Assembly: GCF_029962835.1 (NCBI RefSeq)
Contig: NC_080574.1
Location: 25,580,001-25,644,000, forward strand
Length of the DNA stretch: 64,000 nucleotides
Source: Magnolia sinica
Taxonomy: Eukaryota; Streptophyta; Magnoliopsida; Magnoliales; Magnoliaceae
Direction of reading: 5' to 3'
Shown here: positions 1-9,210 of the stretch, one piece after another
Position numbering within the stretch: the stretch's first letter is position 1
Layout of the letters: every line of letters begins with the position of its first letter
Program-made: the position numbers and the translations under genes
Notes under the pieces: model-generated
Told to the model about the DNA's origin: nothing
What the model saw: the letters and a program-made list of their open reading frames with translations, nothing else
Databases searched by the model: none

Positions 1-284
1 ACGTAACAAACAGCTCAGCATTAGGTGATAGTCCACAAGGGAAGACAAAAGTTCTATAGATTTCAAAAGAAATACAGTTTAAAACACCAAAATCCTTTAA
101 AATTTTACAGAAGAAGAAAATAAGACGTCCTTTAATGTTCTCTTATCCTAAATAGCATGAGAGCATAAGCTGATGAATCAAGTGCATCTTTACCTGGAAC
201 AAGAAATTGATTATTAAAAGTTATCTAATAGACAAGCTCCAGTGTTTTATGAGAAATTCCCATAGTTCTCAGGAACTTGAGGGA

Positions 285-467
285 TTAATTCTCCACTGAT
301 CTCTTCAAATGTTCACAAATTTCAACTAACTGATTTAATCCTTTCTCGCTTTTCTTTTCTTTTTTTCCCAGAAGAACAAGGAAAAGATCAAAGGCAATCT
401 CAAATAGTTGGCAGAAAGTTATGACAATGGCAATGATGGTGGCCAACAAGGAAAATGCCTGGGCCAA
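285..467 (-). other. Conserved short hydrophobic ORF in OPR intron 1 (unknown)
   Basis: A 60-codon open frame contains a hydrophobic helix-like stretch (AFSLLATIIAIVITF, then QLFEIAFDLFLVLL). Related frames occur at the homologous intron positions of A1 (38228-38512) and A2 (54722-54991), where they read through a (GA)n tract and extend further upstream. In copy 0 the upstream part is in another frame. I do not recognise a family. It may be an exon relic of an unrelated gene, a transposon fragment, or chance similarity carried along by the duplication. Confidence 0.2.
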
Positions 468-878
468 GAGCTTGTCTAGTGAGCTTGGGTTTCAGCATGA
501 ACAGGTGAGACCCATGCTTCAATGATCCAATTATACGATCCTGGGTCTCAACATGGATGGTCCATGCGCTGAAAATCCCCAAATTTTGAAGATACTATCC
601 ATCAATCTCTGGCCTTGTTTGGTTGATTGTGGACTGTTGCTACATTTTCTTTCTTAGCCATCGATTTCTGCACGAATACTGAAGGGTTACGATTTTCACA
701 TCAGAGAGATGTTTGACTCATTGGCCATCTAAAGCAGATCCAATCATATCAACAGCTCTGATTACTAAACTAAGAGCACCCCTTTGTACAAACTGAAAAA
801 ATAAGTGTACTGTACAAACTCCTCAGACCAACCATTGTATTTAGTATAACCTTAGTCCTTAGATTTGAAAACTCAAAG

Positions 879-1309
879 TAAGGGTGTCCATGGGCAGGGT
901 TGGCCAGTGAGACTTCCCGAGGGCCGGGCTTAGGCTGGAGTATCAGGCCCAAGGGCTAGGTTTGGGCTTAAAAATCAAGCCTGTTTCAAAATCAGGCCAA
1001 GCTTTGGACATAGATGAACGAAAGCCCATAATCCAAGCCCAGCCTGTTTGGGGTTTTTTTATGTATAAAATACTATATTCTCCAACTGTCTGATGCCTGC
1101 CCCATTCCCCACCCCCCCCCCCCCCCCCGGGTTTTTTCAGTAGTAGGCTCAGGCTCGGGCTAGGCCCTGTACAAACATTCCGGCCAAGGTTCGGGCTGGA
1201 CCATTTTGGCCCATCACGGGCCTGGGCTGGGTTTGGGCTTACTTTGAACAATGCGAGCCGGTTTCGACAGAGCTTGGCCCGGCCCTAACCTGGCTCCTAA
1301 ACACCCCTA
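879..1309. mobile_element. hAT-type MITE with 8-bp target duplication
   Basis: The 431-bp element starts TAAGGGTGTCCATGGGC and ends CTCCTAAACACCCCTA, giving imperfect terminal inverted repeats of the TAGGGGTGT type. It is flanked by ACTCAAAG (871-878) and ACTCTAAG (1310-1317), an 8-bp target-site duplication with one mismatch, as expected for hAT elements. The interior is rich in GGGCTTGGGCC-like motifs and holds a poly-C run at about 1108-1128. The homologous intron sites in A1 (near 38798) and A2 (near 55279) read straight through without the element, which confirms the insertion limits. Confidence 0.8.
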
Positions 1310-1889
1310 ACTCTAAGCCTTCTCACTGAACAAGTAGTAGACAAAACCAAAATAGATTTGAGAAGGCTACTTCCAAGATTCAATGTTTCTTCCATGGAAC
1401 CAAAACTCGCCCAAAACTGAGTTGACTCTGAATGAGCCGACAACGAGTTGAAATGGTTTTAAGGCAGGTTGTTATGGTTTTGGTCCTCGAGTAAATCATG
1501 CTCTGATGCTGAGTTTTAGTCCAAATAATTCCATTGTCCATGAGTGATCAAGGACATAATCATGACAAGAAAAATACACAGACATTCACAAAATCAAATG
1601 TAGAAATCAGGAATCTCAATCAATTGAATCTTGTTATTGAAGAACATGCAAAATGAAAGCTTTTCCCAGTTTCATTTATTTTAGCTAAAGGCTATTTAAG
1701 TAAAAATCTCATTTAAACGATACATTGGCAATCTGCATAGACAAGATCAACCAACTAAGGCTGGCCTATCAACGAACAATCGTTGGGCATAACTGATCAA
1801 TTGCTGTTCGCCGGCCCATACGTGGTGGACCCCACCTGATAATCAACTGTAAAATCCAAGACCCCTAATTTTCAACATTGAAGCTGAAT

Positions 1890-2042
1890 CCGGAGAAAGT
1901 GGCTGTTTGACATGGTGTCAGAGTGGAAGGTCATGTGTTCGAATCCTGGGAGTAGCAAATATCCCTCCCTAATATATTCTCCCACCCACTCGTTGCATGG
2001 TAGGGATCATCCACCATCCGTGAATAAACAGTAGGCCAGGCG
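1890..2042 (+). repeat. tRNA-derived SINE-like repeat (family 2)
   Basis: The segment contains GTGTCAGAGTGG (box A-like) followed by TGTTCGAATCCTGGG (box B-like, pol III internal promoter consensus GGTTCGANTCC). It replaces unrelated sequence found at the same position in OPR A1 and A2. It is followed by a doubled 33-bp segment (about 2043-2100, CAATCTATCTTTACTTCTAA) leading into an A-rich tail. It is not a functional tRNA: no cloverleaf can be completed. Confidence 0.45.
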
Positions 2043-2228
2043 TCCAATCTATCTTTACTTCTAAGAGAAAAGCTCCAATCTATCTTTACTTCTAAGAGAA
2101 AAAAAATGAACAAGAGAAGAAACACAAACAAAAGAAAGAAAGAAAGGAAGAGATTGGATTCAACCCAAAATCTGAAGTTAGTTTGGATGGAAGGAAATGA
2201 AAATGCAGGCATTGGATTTGAAATAAAC

Positions 2229-2287
2229 CTGTGAGAAAGATGGAATTTCCCCATCTTGTATGGAGTTAGTAGAGGGATTTCAGCCAT
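2229..2287 (-). CDS. OPR: OPR copy 0, exon 1 (rest of gene off left edge)
   Basis: The exon encodes MAEIPLLTPYKMGKFHLSH plus two bases of an Arg codon and ends CACAG|GT, the same phase-2 junction and length (59 nt) as exon 1 of A1 and A2. The start is the ATG at 2287-2285. OPRs are FMN-dependent old-yellow-enzyme reductases of alpha,beta-unsaturated carbonyls; type I members act in the cytosol. The LTPYKMGKF motif is typical of the family's N-terminus, which forms the first strand of the barrel. The exon shows no defect, so this copy may belong to an intact gene, but exons 2-5 are outside the window and that cannot be judged. Confidence 0.8.
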
Positions 2288-2545
2288 CTTCTCTTTCTTA
2301 ACAAGGAGGTTTTCCCTTCCTTGGGTGTTTTTCTACTCTGAAATGTTTCAATGCACCTGCACATTCCATGTGGATATTTAAGAAAGCGATCGCCATCGAA
2401 AGATGTCCCTCTCTAGTGTTCACTTTCAAAGGAGGTAAGAACCGAGAAGAACAGGACGCGGATTTCCAGGTTCTTTGGGACGTATTTGCTTGTACTCGCC
2501 CTACGTGGAGGTAGTAGTTCGGCCGTTTGGGTTCGTAACTAGTGT
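2288..2545 (-). promoter_or_regulatory. Putative 5' flank and promoter of OPR copy 0
   Basis: Upstream of the ATG, the 5' leader and promoter resemble those of the other OPR copies. A shared block around 2398-2408 (plus strand AAAGATGTC) sits next to a TTAAATATCC A/T-rich box (about 2374-2382) at the position where A1 has a TATATAAAT box. Part of the more distal flank (about 2500-2545, GTAGTTCGGCCGTTTGGGTT) recurs at 22845-22890, beyond the Copia insertion next to the relic copy. Function is inferred from position and conservation only. Confidence 0.45.
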
Positions 2546-2559
2546 TTTAACGATGAGAG

Positions 2560-3320
2560 TCATTGTATCATTGTTATTTGTTGTGTGGTTTACTTAAGAT
2601 TTAGATATAATTCATTTTTTTTCTCATGCTCTAAAATGATCTCTCCAAGTGGATGAACGGTGTAGATATAATAAATACATCAATGTGGGGCCCATGTAAC
2701 ATACCAGCCAATCCGCTTCAGCTCCTGCTCGTCGTCAGTGTCGCGGAAGCGGATTGGCAGGTATAGCTGATGTATTGACGTCAGTAGGTCTGATCATGAG
2801 GTATGTGTTATATACAAACCGTCCATCTACTCGGAGAGCTCGTATTATGGATTAAGACTAAAAATAAGACACAACAAACTATAAAGTAGACCACACTGCA
2901 AAAAGCAGTCAGAGATTGAACGTCTACCATTAAAACTCTTTTACGGGTCATAGAAGTTTTAGATCAATATGAAATTTGTTTTTCTTCGTTTAGGTCTTTC
3001 TAACCTTGTGAACAGGTTAGATAAAAATAAACCTTATGGTGGGCCCTACAAATTTTTTAATGGTGCAAATCATTATCTTGTGGTGTGGTCCAGGTCATCT
3101 TTGGATATGATTCATTTTTTGGATAATGCTTTTAAATGATCTCAAAAGATGAATAAATAGTATGGATGATCTTTAGATATGATTCATTTTTTTAATAATG
3201 CTTTAAAATGATCACAAAAGATAGAGTATGGATATAATAAATACATTTAGCTGGAGGAGCGTCAGCGCTCGTCTCGGCATGTGTCATGCCGGCACTAGTT
3301 ATATAGCTGGTGTCCTGAGT
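2560..3320. mobile_element. MULE/foldback-type MITE related to the intron 1 MITE of A1/A2
   Basis: The segment shares long stretches with the element at 39288-39915, including ATGAGGTATGTGTTATAT, GATTGAACGTCTACCATT and GGAGCGTCAGCGCTCGTC. A 13-bp inverted pair (GCCAATCCGCTTC at about 2709 and GAAGCGGATTGGC at about 2746) corresponds to that element's terminal repeats, here brought close together. Outer boundaries and target duplication could not be fixed, so this may be a rearranged or nested copy. Confidence 0.5.
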
Positions 3321-3403
3321 CACTTATGGGCCGTTTTTAGGACATTAGTCAAGAAATAAGCAGCATCCAATACTCAAGTGACGTGATGATACGGCTCTTT
3401 CTT

Positions 3404-3792
3404 GTGATGTTTGTGAGAAATTCTCTTTGTCTATCCGTTTTGTGAGTTCATTTTAGCACATGATGCCAAAAATTAACCATATCCAAAGCTCAAGTGGGCT
3501 GAAAATATGATAATTGATCATCCATAGCTGAAATATTCATGAGCCAAAAGCTTTGAATCATGCTAATATTTGTGATTTCAGTTCACCCCAGTAGGAATGA
3601 AAGTTAATAACAGTATGGCTGACATGTAAACATTATTGTTGAACCCAAGTAAATTTCAATGGTAGAAATTACCCTAACCACACTTTCCTTTAACACAGCC
3701 CATTTGAGCTTTGGAAACGGTTCATTTTTGGCGTCATGTCCTGAGATGAACTTAGGAACGAATGAAAGGAAAGGATTTCTCACAAACATCAC
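3404..3792. mobile_element. Foldback/MITE element with about 20-bp inverted ends
   Basis: The left end GTGATGTTTGTGAGAAATTC and right end GGATTTCTCACAAACATCAC are inverted complements. The interior carries the AATGGTAGAAATTACC and CAAGTGGGCTGAAAAT modules that recur in this window's foldback family (also near 3.9, 4.7, 11.2, 16.6, 23.9 and 26.1 kb). No coding capacity is seen. A target duplication was not clear. Confidence 0.6.
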
Positions 3793-3897
3793 AATAGCCC
3801 CCACCTGCGTTCCCCGTAGAAGAACTTTGTGACAAAGGCTTTCGCGTATGGACTCCCGACGCGGATTTCCCTTGAAAGCCTTTCCAAGGAAGTTCCA

Positions 3898-4320
3898 GCA
3901 AGGATGCTGGGTGGGGCCTACTGTAATGTATGTGAGAAATCCATTCCGTCCATCTGTTTTCCGATCTCATTTTAGCCTGTGAGATTAAAAATTAAGTAGA
4001 GATACAACACTCAAGTGGGTCACACAAGAGGGAAAATTAGGGAAAAAAAATTCCCACCGTTGAAACCTTCATGGGCACCACCTTGATGTTCATATGCTAT
4101 CCAAACCGTTTACAAGATCATTCCCAATGGGATTAAGTGAAAACACCAAGATTATATCATGATACAAAACTTTTACAGCCATAAGAATACTTTAACGGTG
4201 CTCACTGAATGCCCACTGTTTTCCCTTGCATGGCCCACGTGAGTGCTGCATACAACTAATTTTTGGTCACAGCGGGGTGGATTTCTCAAAAACATCGAGG
4301 TGCCCACCCAGTATCCTTGC
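3898..4320. mobile_element. Foldback/MITE element
   Basis: The terminal region GCAAGGATGCTGGGTGGGG is matched in inverse by GTGCCCACCCAGTATCCTTGC at the right end. Internal ends resemble the neighbouring element (ATGTATGTGAGAAATCC, and GGATTTCTCAAAAACAT near the right). Further inverted similarity (CCAAGGAAG and CTTCCTTGG) lies just outside, so the limits may be a little wider. It is non-coding. Confidence 0.55.
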
Positions 4321-4338
4321 ACAGGAACTGTTCCTGGC

Positions 4339-4449
4339 TTCCTTGGGTACTTACTCTTGCCCGGGAGGTACACTCTCTGGTGTTTCGAGTACCCATAGGT
4401 GGTGAAATTCCACCAGCGTGAGTGCCTGGGGTGTGTGTGCGTGTGTAAA

Positions 4450-4480
<31 letters not shown>

Positions 4481-4482
4481 AA
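4339..4482 (+). repeat. tRNA-derived SINE (family 1), degraded
   Basis: The layout matches the better preserved copy at 5319-5466: a TACTCTTGC head, GGTAC...CTCT, the TTTCGAGTACCCATAGG box B region, then CCAC...GTGAGTGCC...GTGTGTG and a T/A homopolymer tail at 4448-4482. Box A is eroded. It is a non-autonomous retroposon remnant, not a tRNA gene. Confidence 0.5.
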
Positions 4483-4729
4483 ACCTACTGTTCCTGGCTT
4501 CCGCGGGGAATCAGCGCTGGTGGACTCCACCGTATATGCGTCGCGGTTCAAAACAGGCTGCTCTACTCATCATAATGCTTAGATCCCGTACATAGAGCAT
4601 GAATACTTGGTATATTTTCTAGCCAAGCGCAATATAACGTTTTGTTGCCATCTAACCTGTTGATTAAGCAAAGCAGCTCAATACGAGGGAAAAATATAAA
4701 TATAAGCTTATCCAAAACTTTCTTGACCC

Positions 4730-5290
4730 TCAAGAAGTAGTCAGTGAGCGTTTAACCATCATTGTTTCATATGGTGTGGTACACCTGAGATTTGAATTTA
4801 TCTCGTTTGTTTGTACTCATTCCGCAACATGTAAGATTGTGGGTACCTGTTGTGGCTTCCACAATGATGTATTTATCATATCTACACTGTCCATCAATTT
4901 TTTGAAATCAATTTAGATATTAATAATCCCAAAAATGAGTAATTTCCAAGGATCAGGTGGAACACACCAAAAATGGTAGTGGGGACAATGATTATCATCA
5001 TTAAAACATTCGTAGGGCTCACCACAATGTTTACTTTCTATCCGGTCTGTTCATAATGTCTCACAGACCTGAATGAAGAGAAAATAAATATCATATTGAT
5101 CCAAAATTTCTATGACCCCCAAAAGAGATTTAATGGCAGGCATTCAATCCTCCATTGCTTTTTATAATGTGGTCCACTTGATTTTTGAATATGTGTTATT
5201 TTTAGTCTCAAGCCTTACTACTAGCTCACCAAGTGGACAGACGTTTTGAATATAACTCATGCCTTATGATGGGACCCACGTAACTTAGTG
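4730..5290. repeat. Foldback-family repeat module (degraded)
   Basis: Both halves carry the family's typical blocks in inverse order: near the left GTGTGGTACACCTGAGATTTG, in the centre ATTAAAACATTCGTAGGGC, TCTCACAGACCTGAATGAAG and TTGATCCAAAATTTCTATGA, and near the right ATGTGGTCCACTTGATTTTTG and GGGACCCACGTAAC. The length and bilateral symmetry suggest a MITE, but exact ends were not resolved. No genes are seen. Confidence 0.45.
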
Positions 5291-5318
5291 GTGTCAACAC
5301 ATCAGCCACATCGGTGGT

Positions 5319-5466
5319 GGGTCCTTACTCTTGCTCCAGTGGTAGACTCTTAAGGAGTTGCAACACCTGGTCAAGGGTTCGAGTACCCATAGGTAGTGGA
5401 ATCCCACTACGGCGTAAGTGCGTGGGAGTGTGAGTGCGTGTGTTAAAAAAAACAAAAACAAAAAAC
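5319..5466 (+). repeat. tRNA-derived SINE (family 1), best copy
   Basis: The head contains TTGCTCCAGTGGTAGACTC, close to a pol III box A. GGTTCGAGTACCC follows about 40 bp later and is close to box B. The body (CCCACTACGGCGTAAGTGCG, then a GTGTGAGTGCGTGTG run) ends in an A-rich tail (TTAAAAAAAACAAAAAC). Related copies lie at 4339-4482 (plus), 16745-16880 (minus) and 16999-17157 (two heads in opposite orientation). Confidence 0.65.
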
Positions 5467-5910
5467 ACCTTATGGTCAATACTGTTGTCTGTTATAAGGG
5501 ATTCCTAAAAAATCTGCCAGATTGGATGTTCCCTATAGTTTTGAGGAGTTTTCCACAAATAGAAGGCTAAGAAAAAATACAGCTACGGTTCAAAAGATGG
5601 CCAATGGTCAACTTAAGATGATTTTCTAGTTCTGATGCACCATGACTCATACTTTCACAGGTCCGGTTCCACGGCTTAGTGTTAGAGAGACTTCTCTTCC
5701 AATACATCGATAGCCCATGCTCTCTTTCTCTCTATTGAATGCATTCTCTCTCTCAATTCCTAATTGAAAGTAATTTGATTCCATTTTGGAGCATAGTCCT
5801 TTCATATAAATAATAAGCATGAACCTCCATGTGTAAACCATCCCCACCGTTCAACCAGTGCACTTGTTCATGAATCTAGATCATGCAATCAATGGGCCAC
5901 CTATTTATTG
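5467..5910. repeat. Relic homologous to OPR intron 2 sequence
   Basis: The stretch matches 36.20-36.90 kb, intron 2 of OPR A1, in the same orientation. Shared segments include AAAATCTGCCAGATT, GATGTTCCCTATA, ACAAATAGAAG, TTTTCTAGTTCTGATGCA and ATGAACCTCCATGTGTAAAC. No OPR exon accompanies it. It is either a remnant of a further, mostly lost OPR copy or a dispersed repeat that also lies in the A1/A2 intron. Confidence 0.5.
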
Positions 5911-7004
5911 ATTTGGGCTTGGATAAGGGCCTGGTGGGCCCCTAGATTTGGGCTTAAAATACTGGATTTTTAGCCCATTTGTAGCCCCAAACTATAACAG
6001 ATCGTGGCCCTCAGTGATATATGTGATTGTGTAATCACTGTTCTAATGCTATCCATAGTTCTATTAATCAAGTGGGCCCAAGGCTGAGTCGGGCCTATTA
6101 ACCCTTAAAATGACATTTTAATGTCCCCTGCATCTCTCTTTAATAATAACGACCTTCAATTCATAATACTTACAACACCATATTTATAAAACCATCAAAG
6201 GCCATTTTTTTTTTGCCAAAATATGGAGACCATTCTTTGATATCTAGAAGTGACCCATTAGCTTAAATGGAACTTAAACTTGTGCTTAAACTGATATGGG
6301 CCTGGATCCGATTGCAAATTATTTTCTTACTCATAGGCGCACGTGCGCGCGCGCGCGCACACACACATATATAAATATATATGTATGTATAAGCTGGCTG
6401 ATTTAAGCCAAGTAATGTTGGTTAGTAACTTAAGATTTTTCAGTGACACTTAATTGATGGTGCGGTTTGTTTTTACAATTAACAGTCTAGATATTCTATA
6501 ATGATAATGATTACTATATAAATTAAAATAAAGGCAAATAATAACAATTTTTGGATCAAATCAATATTATTATGGAATTCGATGTATATCCATATATGTG
6601 ATAATATTAAGTGAGCCACACATTTTGAGATACGATGATTAAAATGTGTAATCCCATGTGTTCATTGATTATATGGTATATGTACATGTGTGTGCATTTA
6701 AATGTAAATCTCTCTTTATAACCATCATATCACTATTGATTATGAATGTGCTAATAATCAAAACCTTCATCAATCATGATGATCAAAGTCAATGAAAAAA
6801 TCCACCATCAATGGTAGTGATTAGATTTATCATGAATAATGATGAAGTGATGATCAAATCTCAACTGGCGATTGAGACTGTTGGCATGTTATCAGTAAAC
6901 TACAGCACCAAGCAGAATACAGACATTGAAAACAGATAATGGCTATCAGATATGAAGATAGAATTAAGTCCTACAAAACCAAAATACAACAGACAGTTGA
7001 TATG
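5911..7004. other. AT-rich intergenic stretch, nothing recognised
   Basis: No coding signal was found. A compound microsatellite lies at 6336-6395: alternating GC runs into (CA)n and then (TA)n, a purine-pyrimidine alternation that could adopt Z-DNA. Near 6700-6860 short ATCATGATGATCAA-type repeats occur. The end (about 6880-7004) has no family I can name. Confidence 0.4.
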
Positions 7005-7154
7005 CTAAACAACTAAAAAATTTAATAAGAACAGAAGAGATAATCGATGAATGGTGCTTTTACCTTCAAGTTGCAAACAATCAGAAATTGTAAACTCAAC
7101 AGCACTGAGCAGTTTAGCTATGTCATTCACATACCTTTGAGTTTCAGGGAAGAT

Positions 7155-7657
7155 GAAAAAGAGACAGGCGGAATGGTCGGTCCAAACTCGACGGCTTTGA
7201 AGGCATGAAGGATGACGTGAAGGATGTTGAGGCATTGCTAAATAAGAAGACATGCAGGGAGCTGCAGCAGTCAAAGACAGGAGAGGAGCTCCATGATCTT
7301 ATCCACCATCCCACTGCCAAAGAAACTGCAGTTGCTGCCAAGGTTTGGACATATTGGGCTATTGAAATTCTGGTTTTCTGTTGGATCGATGGTATAGCAT
7401 GGTTTTATATGTATATGAATTCATTTTTCTTTTATGGAATTAATAAAGTAGAAATGGAAAGAATTAAGTACCTATTGGCATTACCATCATCTTTCCTCAT
7501 TTCTACTTGTTATTTTGTTCTTGTGTTCCTTGTTTTTTTTTTTTTTTTTTTGCTCAGTTCAAGACCAAGGGTGGTTCTCAGCTGAAGGAGTATTGCTTGA
7601 ATTTAATAAAGGAAGATTGTCCGCGTAAGAGTGTTCTGTACACTGCATGTGATAAGG
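7155..7657 (+). pseudogene. MTA: MTA (m6A mRNA methyltransferase) gene fragment, two exons
   Basis: Two exon pieces are joined by an intron with intact borders. The first reads DVEALLNKKTCRELQQ and then SKTGEELHDLIHHPTAKETA, ending VAAK|GT (about 7343). The second starts after a T-tract and CAG (7558) and reads FKTKGGSQLKEYCLNL and then IKEDCP, ending ACDK|GT at 7657. This is the region of plant MTA just upstream of its CCCH-like segment. MTA is the catalytic subunit of the nuclear m6A writer complex, but the methyltransferase domain is absent. Upstream of 7205 the frame meets a stop. Substitutions at usually conserved sites (LLDLIHRP to LHDLIHHP) indicate decay. It heads a same-strand series of unrelated gene fragments, so it was probably captured by a transposon. 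The identification rests on remembered family sequence. Confidence 0.7.
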
Positions 7658-7689
7658 TCAGTACCTAGTATTATAAAATCTTGGGTGTG

Positions 7690-7739
7690 TGAGTTTTAAT
7701 GCATCTGCGGCTGAGATTAAAAAGGCTTGCTATCTCAAG
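7690..7739 (+). pseudogene. DnaJ (J-domain) exon fragment
   Basis: The reading VSFNASAAEIKKACYLK, ending CAAG|GTAAGA, matches helix II of the J domain in plant DnaJ proteins (typically DASAAEIKKAYYLKAR). It begins only about 32 bp after the MTA fragment's donor site, with no room for a normal intergenic region. The HPD motif that would activate Hsp70 lies beyond the donor and is absent. A probable one-base slip precedes the Val. It is too short to act on its own. Confidence 0.55.
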
Positions 7740-8862
7740 GTAAGATTGATCCTCAATATCTATTGCATTATCTTATTTACATGGATTATTTATTTATTTT
7801 TACTTTTGATAACTGGGTTGATTTGGGTAGCTTGGCATGTTACGTTTTTCTACTTATAGCAGTAGTTGGGCTATCATTGATCAAAACCAAGTTGCTTTTT
7901 CTACTTATAGCAGTAGATAAGTAACTTATACAATACATTAGACAAGTAACTTATAGCAGTAGGTGTGAGTTTTTGAGCAGTTGAAAAACATGGAAAGATT
8001 GTCTACTATTCTTGATGCACAAGTAAGGGATTTTGCAAGCTCCTCATGATTATGCTCAAATGATCATAACAGATTGTAAATGTTTTGTCTGTTCAGATGT
8101 AGATCTTTTTCAGTGCACTCTGTATTGTTGATGCAGGTACGTCTAATGCCAGAATAGTAAACGTTTTTCACAGGCTTACTTCTAATGTATTTGTCTAGCT
8201 TCTTATTCATGGCAGGCCTGTCAATGATTCTCTTATTGTGCGAATTGCTTTAGCATTTCACTCTAATTTTACGAAGAATCTTATTTCATAATTCTATTCC
8301 GACACCAATTGTTGCAGCCTGGTTGCGGGTTATGGTAGTAAAAACTTTGCATGTATTTAAAGAAAGAAGCGAGGTTTTTGACTTGCAAACCTTGGTGTGT
8401 GATTCAGTTTAGTCTCAATTTTTATTATTGAAATGCAGATTTACGAAAAATGATGCATGAGCCTACAATTTGTCCCATTTTTTTCTACTATATATGCTCT
8501 ATGATCCTATCACTATTGGCTGCAGGGTCCATCATGGAGGTAAATATGAAAAGATTAAATGCTAAAGATGTGTATCTTGAAGAAAATGAGAAGCAAATTG
8601 AAGATGTCAACAACTTAATATTATATATATTGGTCTGTCAGTTTCTCCTCTTGTTGGTGAACTTGTGCTTTCTGAAAATATTATCTTTCTGAAACAGAAC
8701 ATAATTCATTTCGATCTTGCATCTAACTTCAAAATTTCTTTCTCCAATATTTTTTTTTTCTAGAGCTGCTTTACAATCAGCATTGTGCATACTTGCGTTT
8801 GAGGTTCTTTCATATCTACAGATATCAATTTCAGATATTCATGTGCATCCCATTTGTTTCAG
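7740..8862. other. Mosaic spacer, no gene recognised
   Basis: The stretch is AT-rich. It contains a near-tandem motif (CTACTTATAGCAGTAG at about 7850, 7901 and, shortened, 7945). Several short open frames look like spacer sequence. A TGCAG|GG...GAG|GTAAAT pair at about 8522-8542 could be splice-site remnants, but the enclosed sequence is too short to identify. Confidence 0.3.
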
Positions 8863-8935
8863 GCAGCCGCTGTTGAGGTACAAAACCTTCTCATTTCTGG
8901 TAGAAGGAAAGAGGCTCTACAGTGTGCATGAGAAG
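8863..8935 (+). pseudogene. SEC16: SEC16-like exon fragment (COPII assembly factor)
   Basis: After a TTTCAG acceptor the exon reads AAAVEVQNLLISGRRKEALQ and then CA, after which a one-base shift breaks the frame before GAGAAG|GT. Plant SEC16/MAIGO5 proteins have a similar EVQNLLVSGRKKEALQCAQEG segment at the start of their central conserved domain, which works at ER exit sites. Only this single exon is present. It has the same orientation as the other fragments in the 7-13 kb mosaic. Confidence 0.55.
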
Positions 8936-9154
8936 GTCAGTTGTGGGGCATCTTTTTATTGATTTAAGCGTGCATATGTGGTCTTACGGAGCAGTTGGAC
9001 TTATGGTCTTTTGACTTCATGAGCCGTCATCTGGACCTTGCTTTGCAGACCACAGCTGCAGCAAAAGATCCTTGTCATGAGGAACTGAAATGTTGTGTGG
9101 TAAGTGACTCCTCATGTGCCTTCGCTGCTTTGAAAAATGTTTCTGCTGCTGCAG

Positions 9155-9210
9155 ATAATTTTTAGGATGCAAATAAGCTTGGACAGGGTGGATTTGGGCC
9201 TGTTTATAAG
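9155..9210 (+). pseudogene. Receptor-like kinase glycine-loop exon fragment
   Basis: The reading is DNF-stop-DANKLGQGGFGPVYK followed by a GT donor. KLGQGGFGPVYK is the ATP-binding glycine loop at the start of many plant receptor-like kinases (CRK and S-domain types), normally preceded by ATNNFS. An in-frame stop (TAG) interrupts it and the rest of the kinase is absent. Upstream, 9049-9103 has a possible exon bordered by CAG and GTAAGT (TTAAAKDPCHEELKCCV) that I cannot assign. Confidence 0.55.

Larger units (their letters stand above)
1..2228 (-). other. Intron 1 of OPR copy 0 (left-truncated by window)
   Basis: From about position 30 this stretch aligns, in the same orientation, with 37.93-40.59 kb and 54.42-57.07 kb, which are intron 1 of OPR copies A1 and A2. 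Shared landmarks include the GGAAAATGCCTGGGCCAAGA segment near 450, the CATGGAACCAAAACTC segment near 1393 and the AACGAACAATCGTTGGGCAT segment near 1772. Exons 2-5 of this copy would lie left of the window. Differences from A1/A2 are mostly insertions: a hAT-type MITE at 879-1309 and a SINE-like segment near 1890-2042. No exon was recognised inside. Confidence 0.75.

Noticed and set aside
943-1251. 102-codon minus-strand frame with a Gly run
   Set aside because: It lies inside the hAT MITE; the Gly run is the poly-C tract and no protein family is recognisable.
5319-5466. Possible tRNA gene because of box A and box B motifs
   Set aside because: No acceptor or anticodon stems form and an A-rich tail follows; it fits a SINE.
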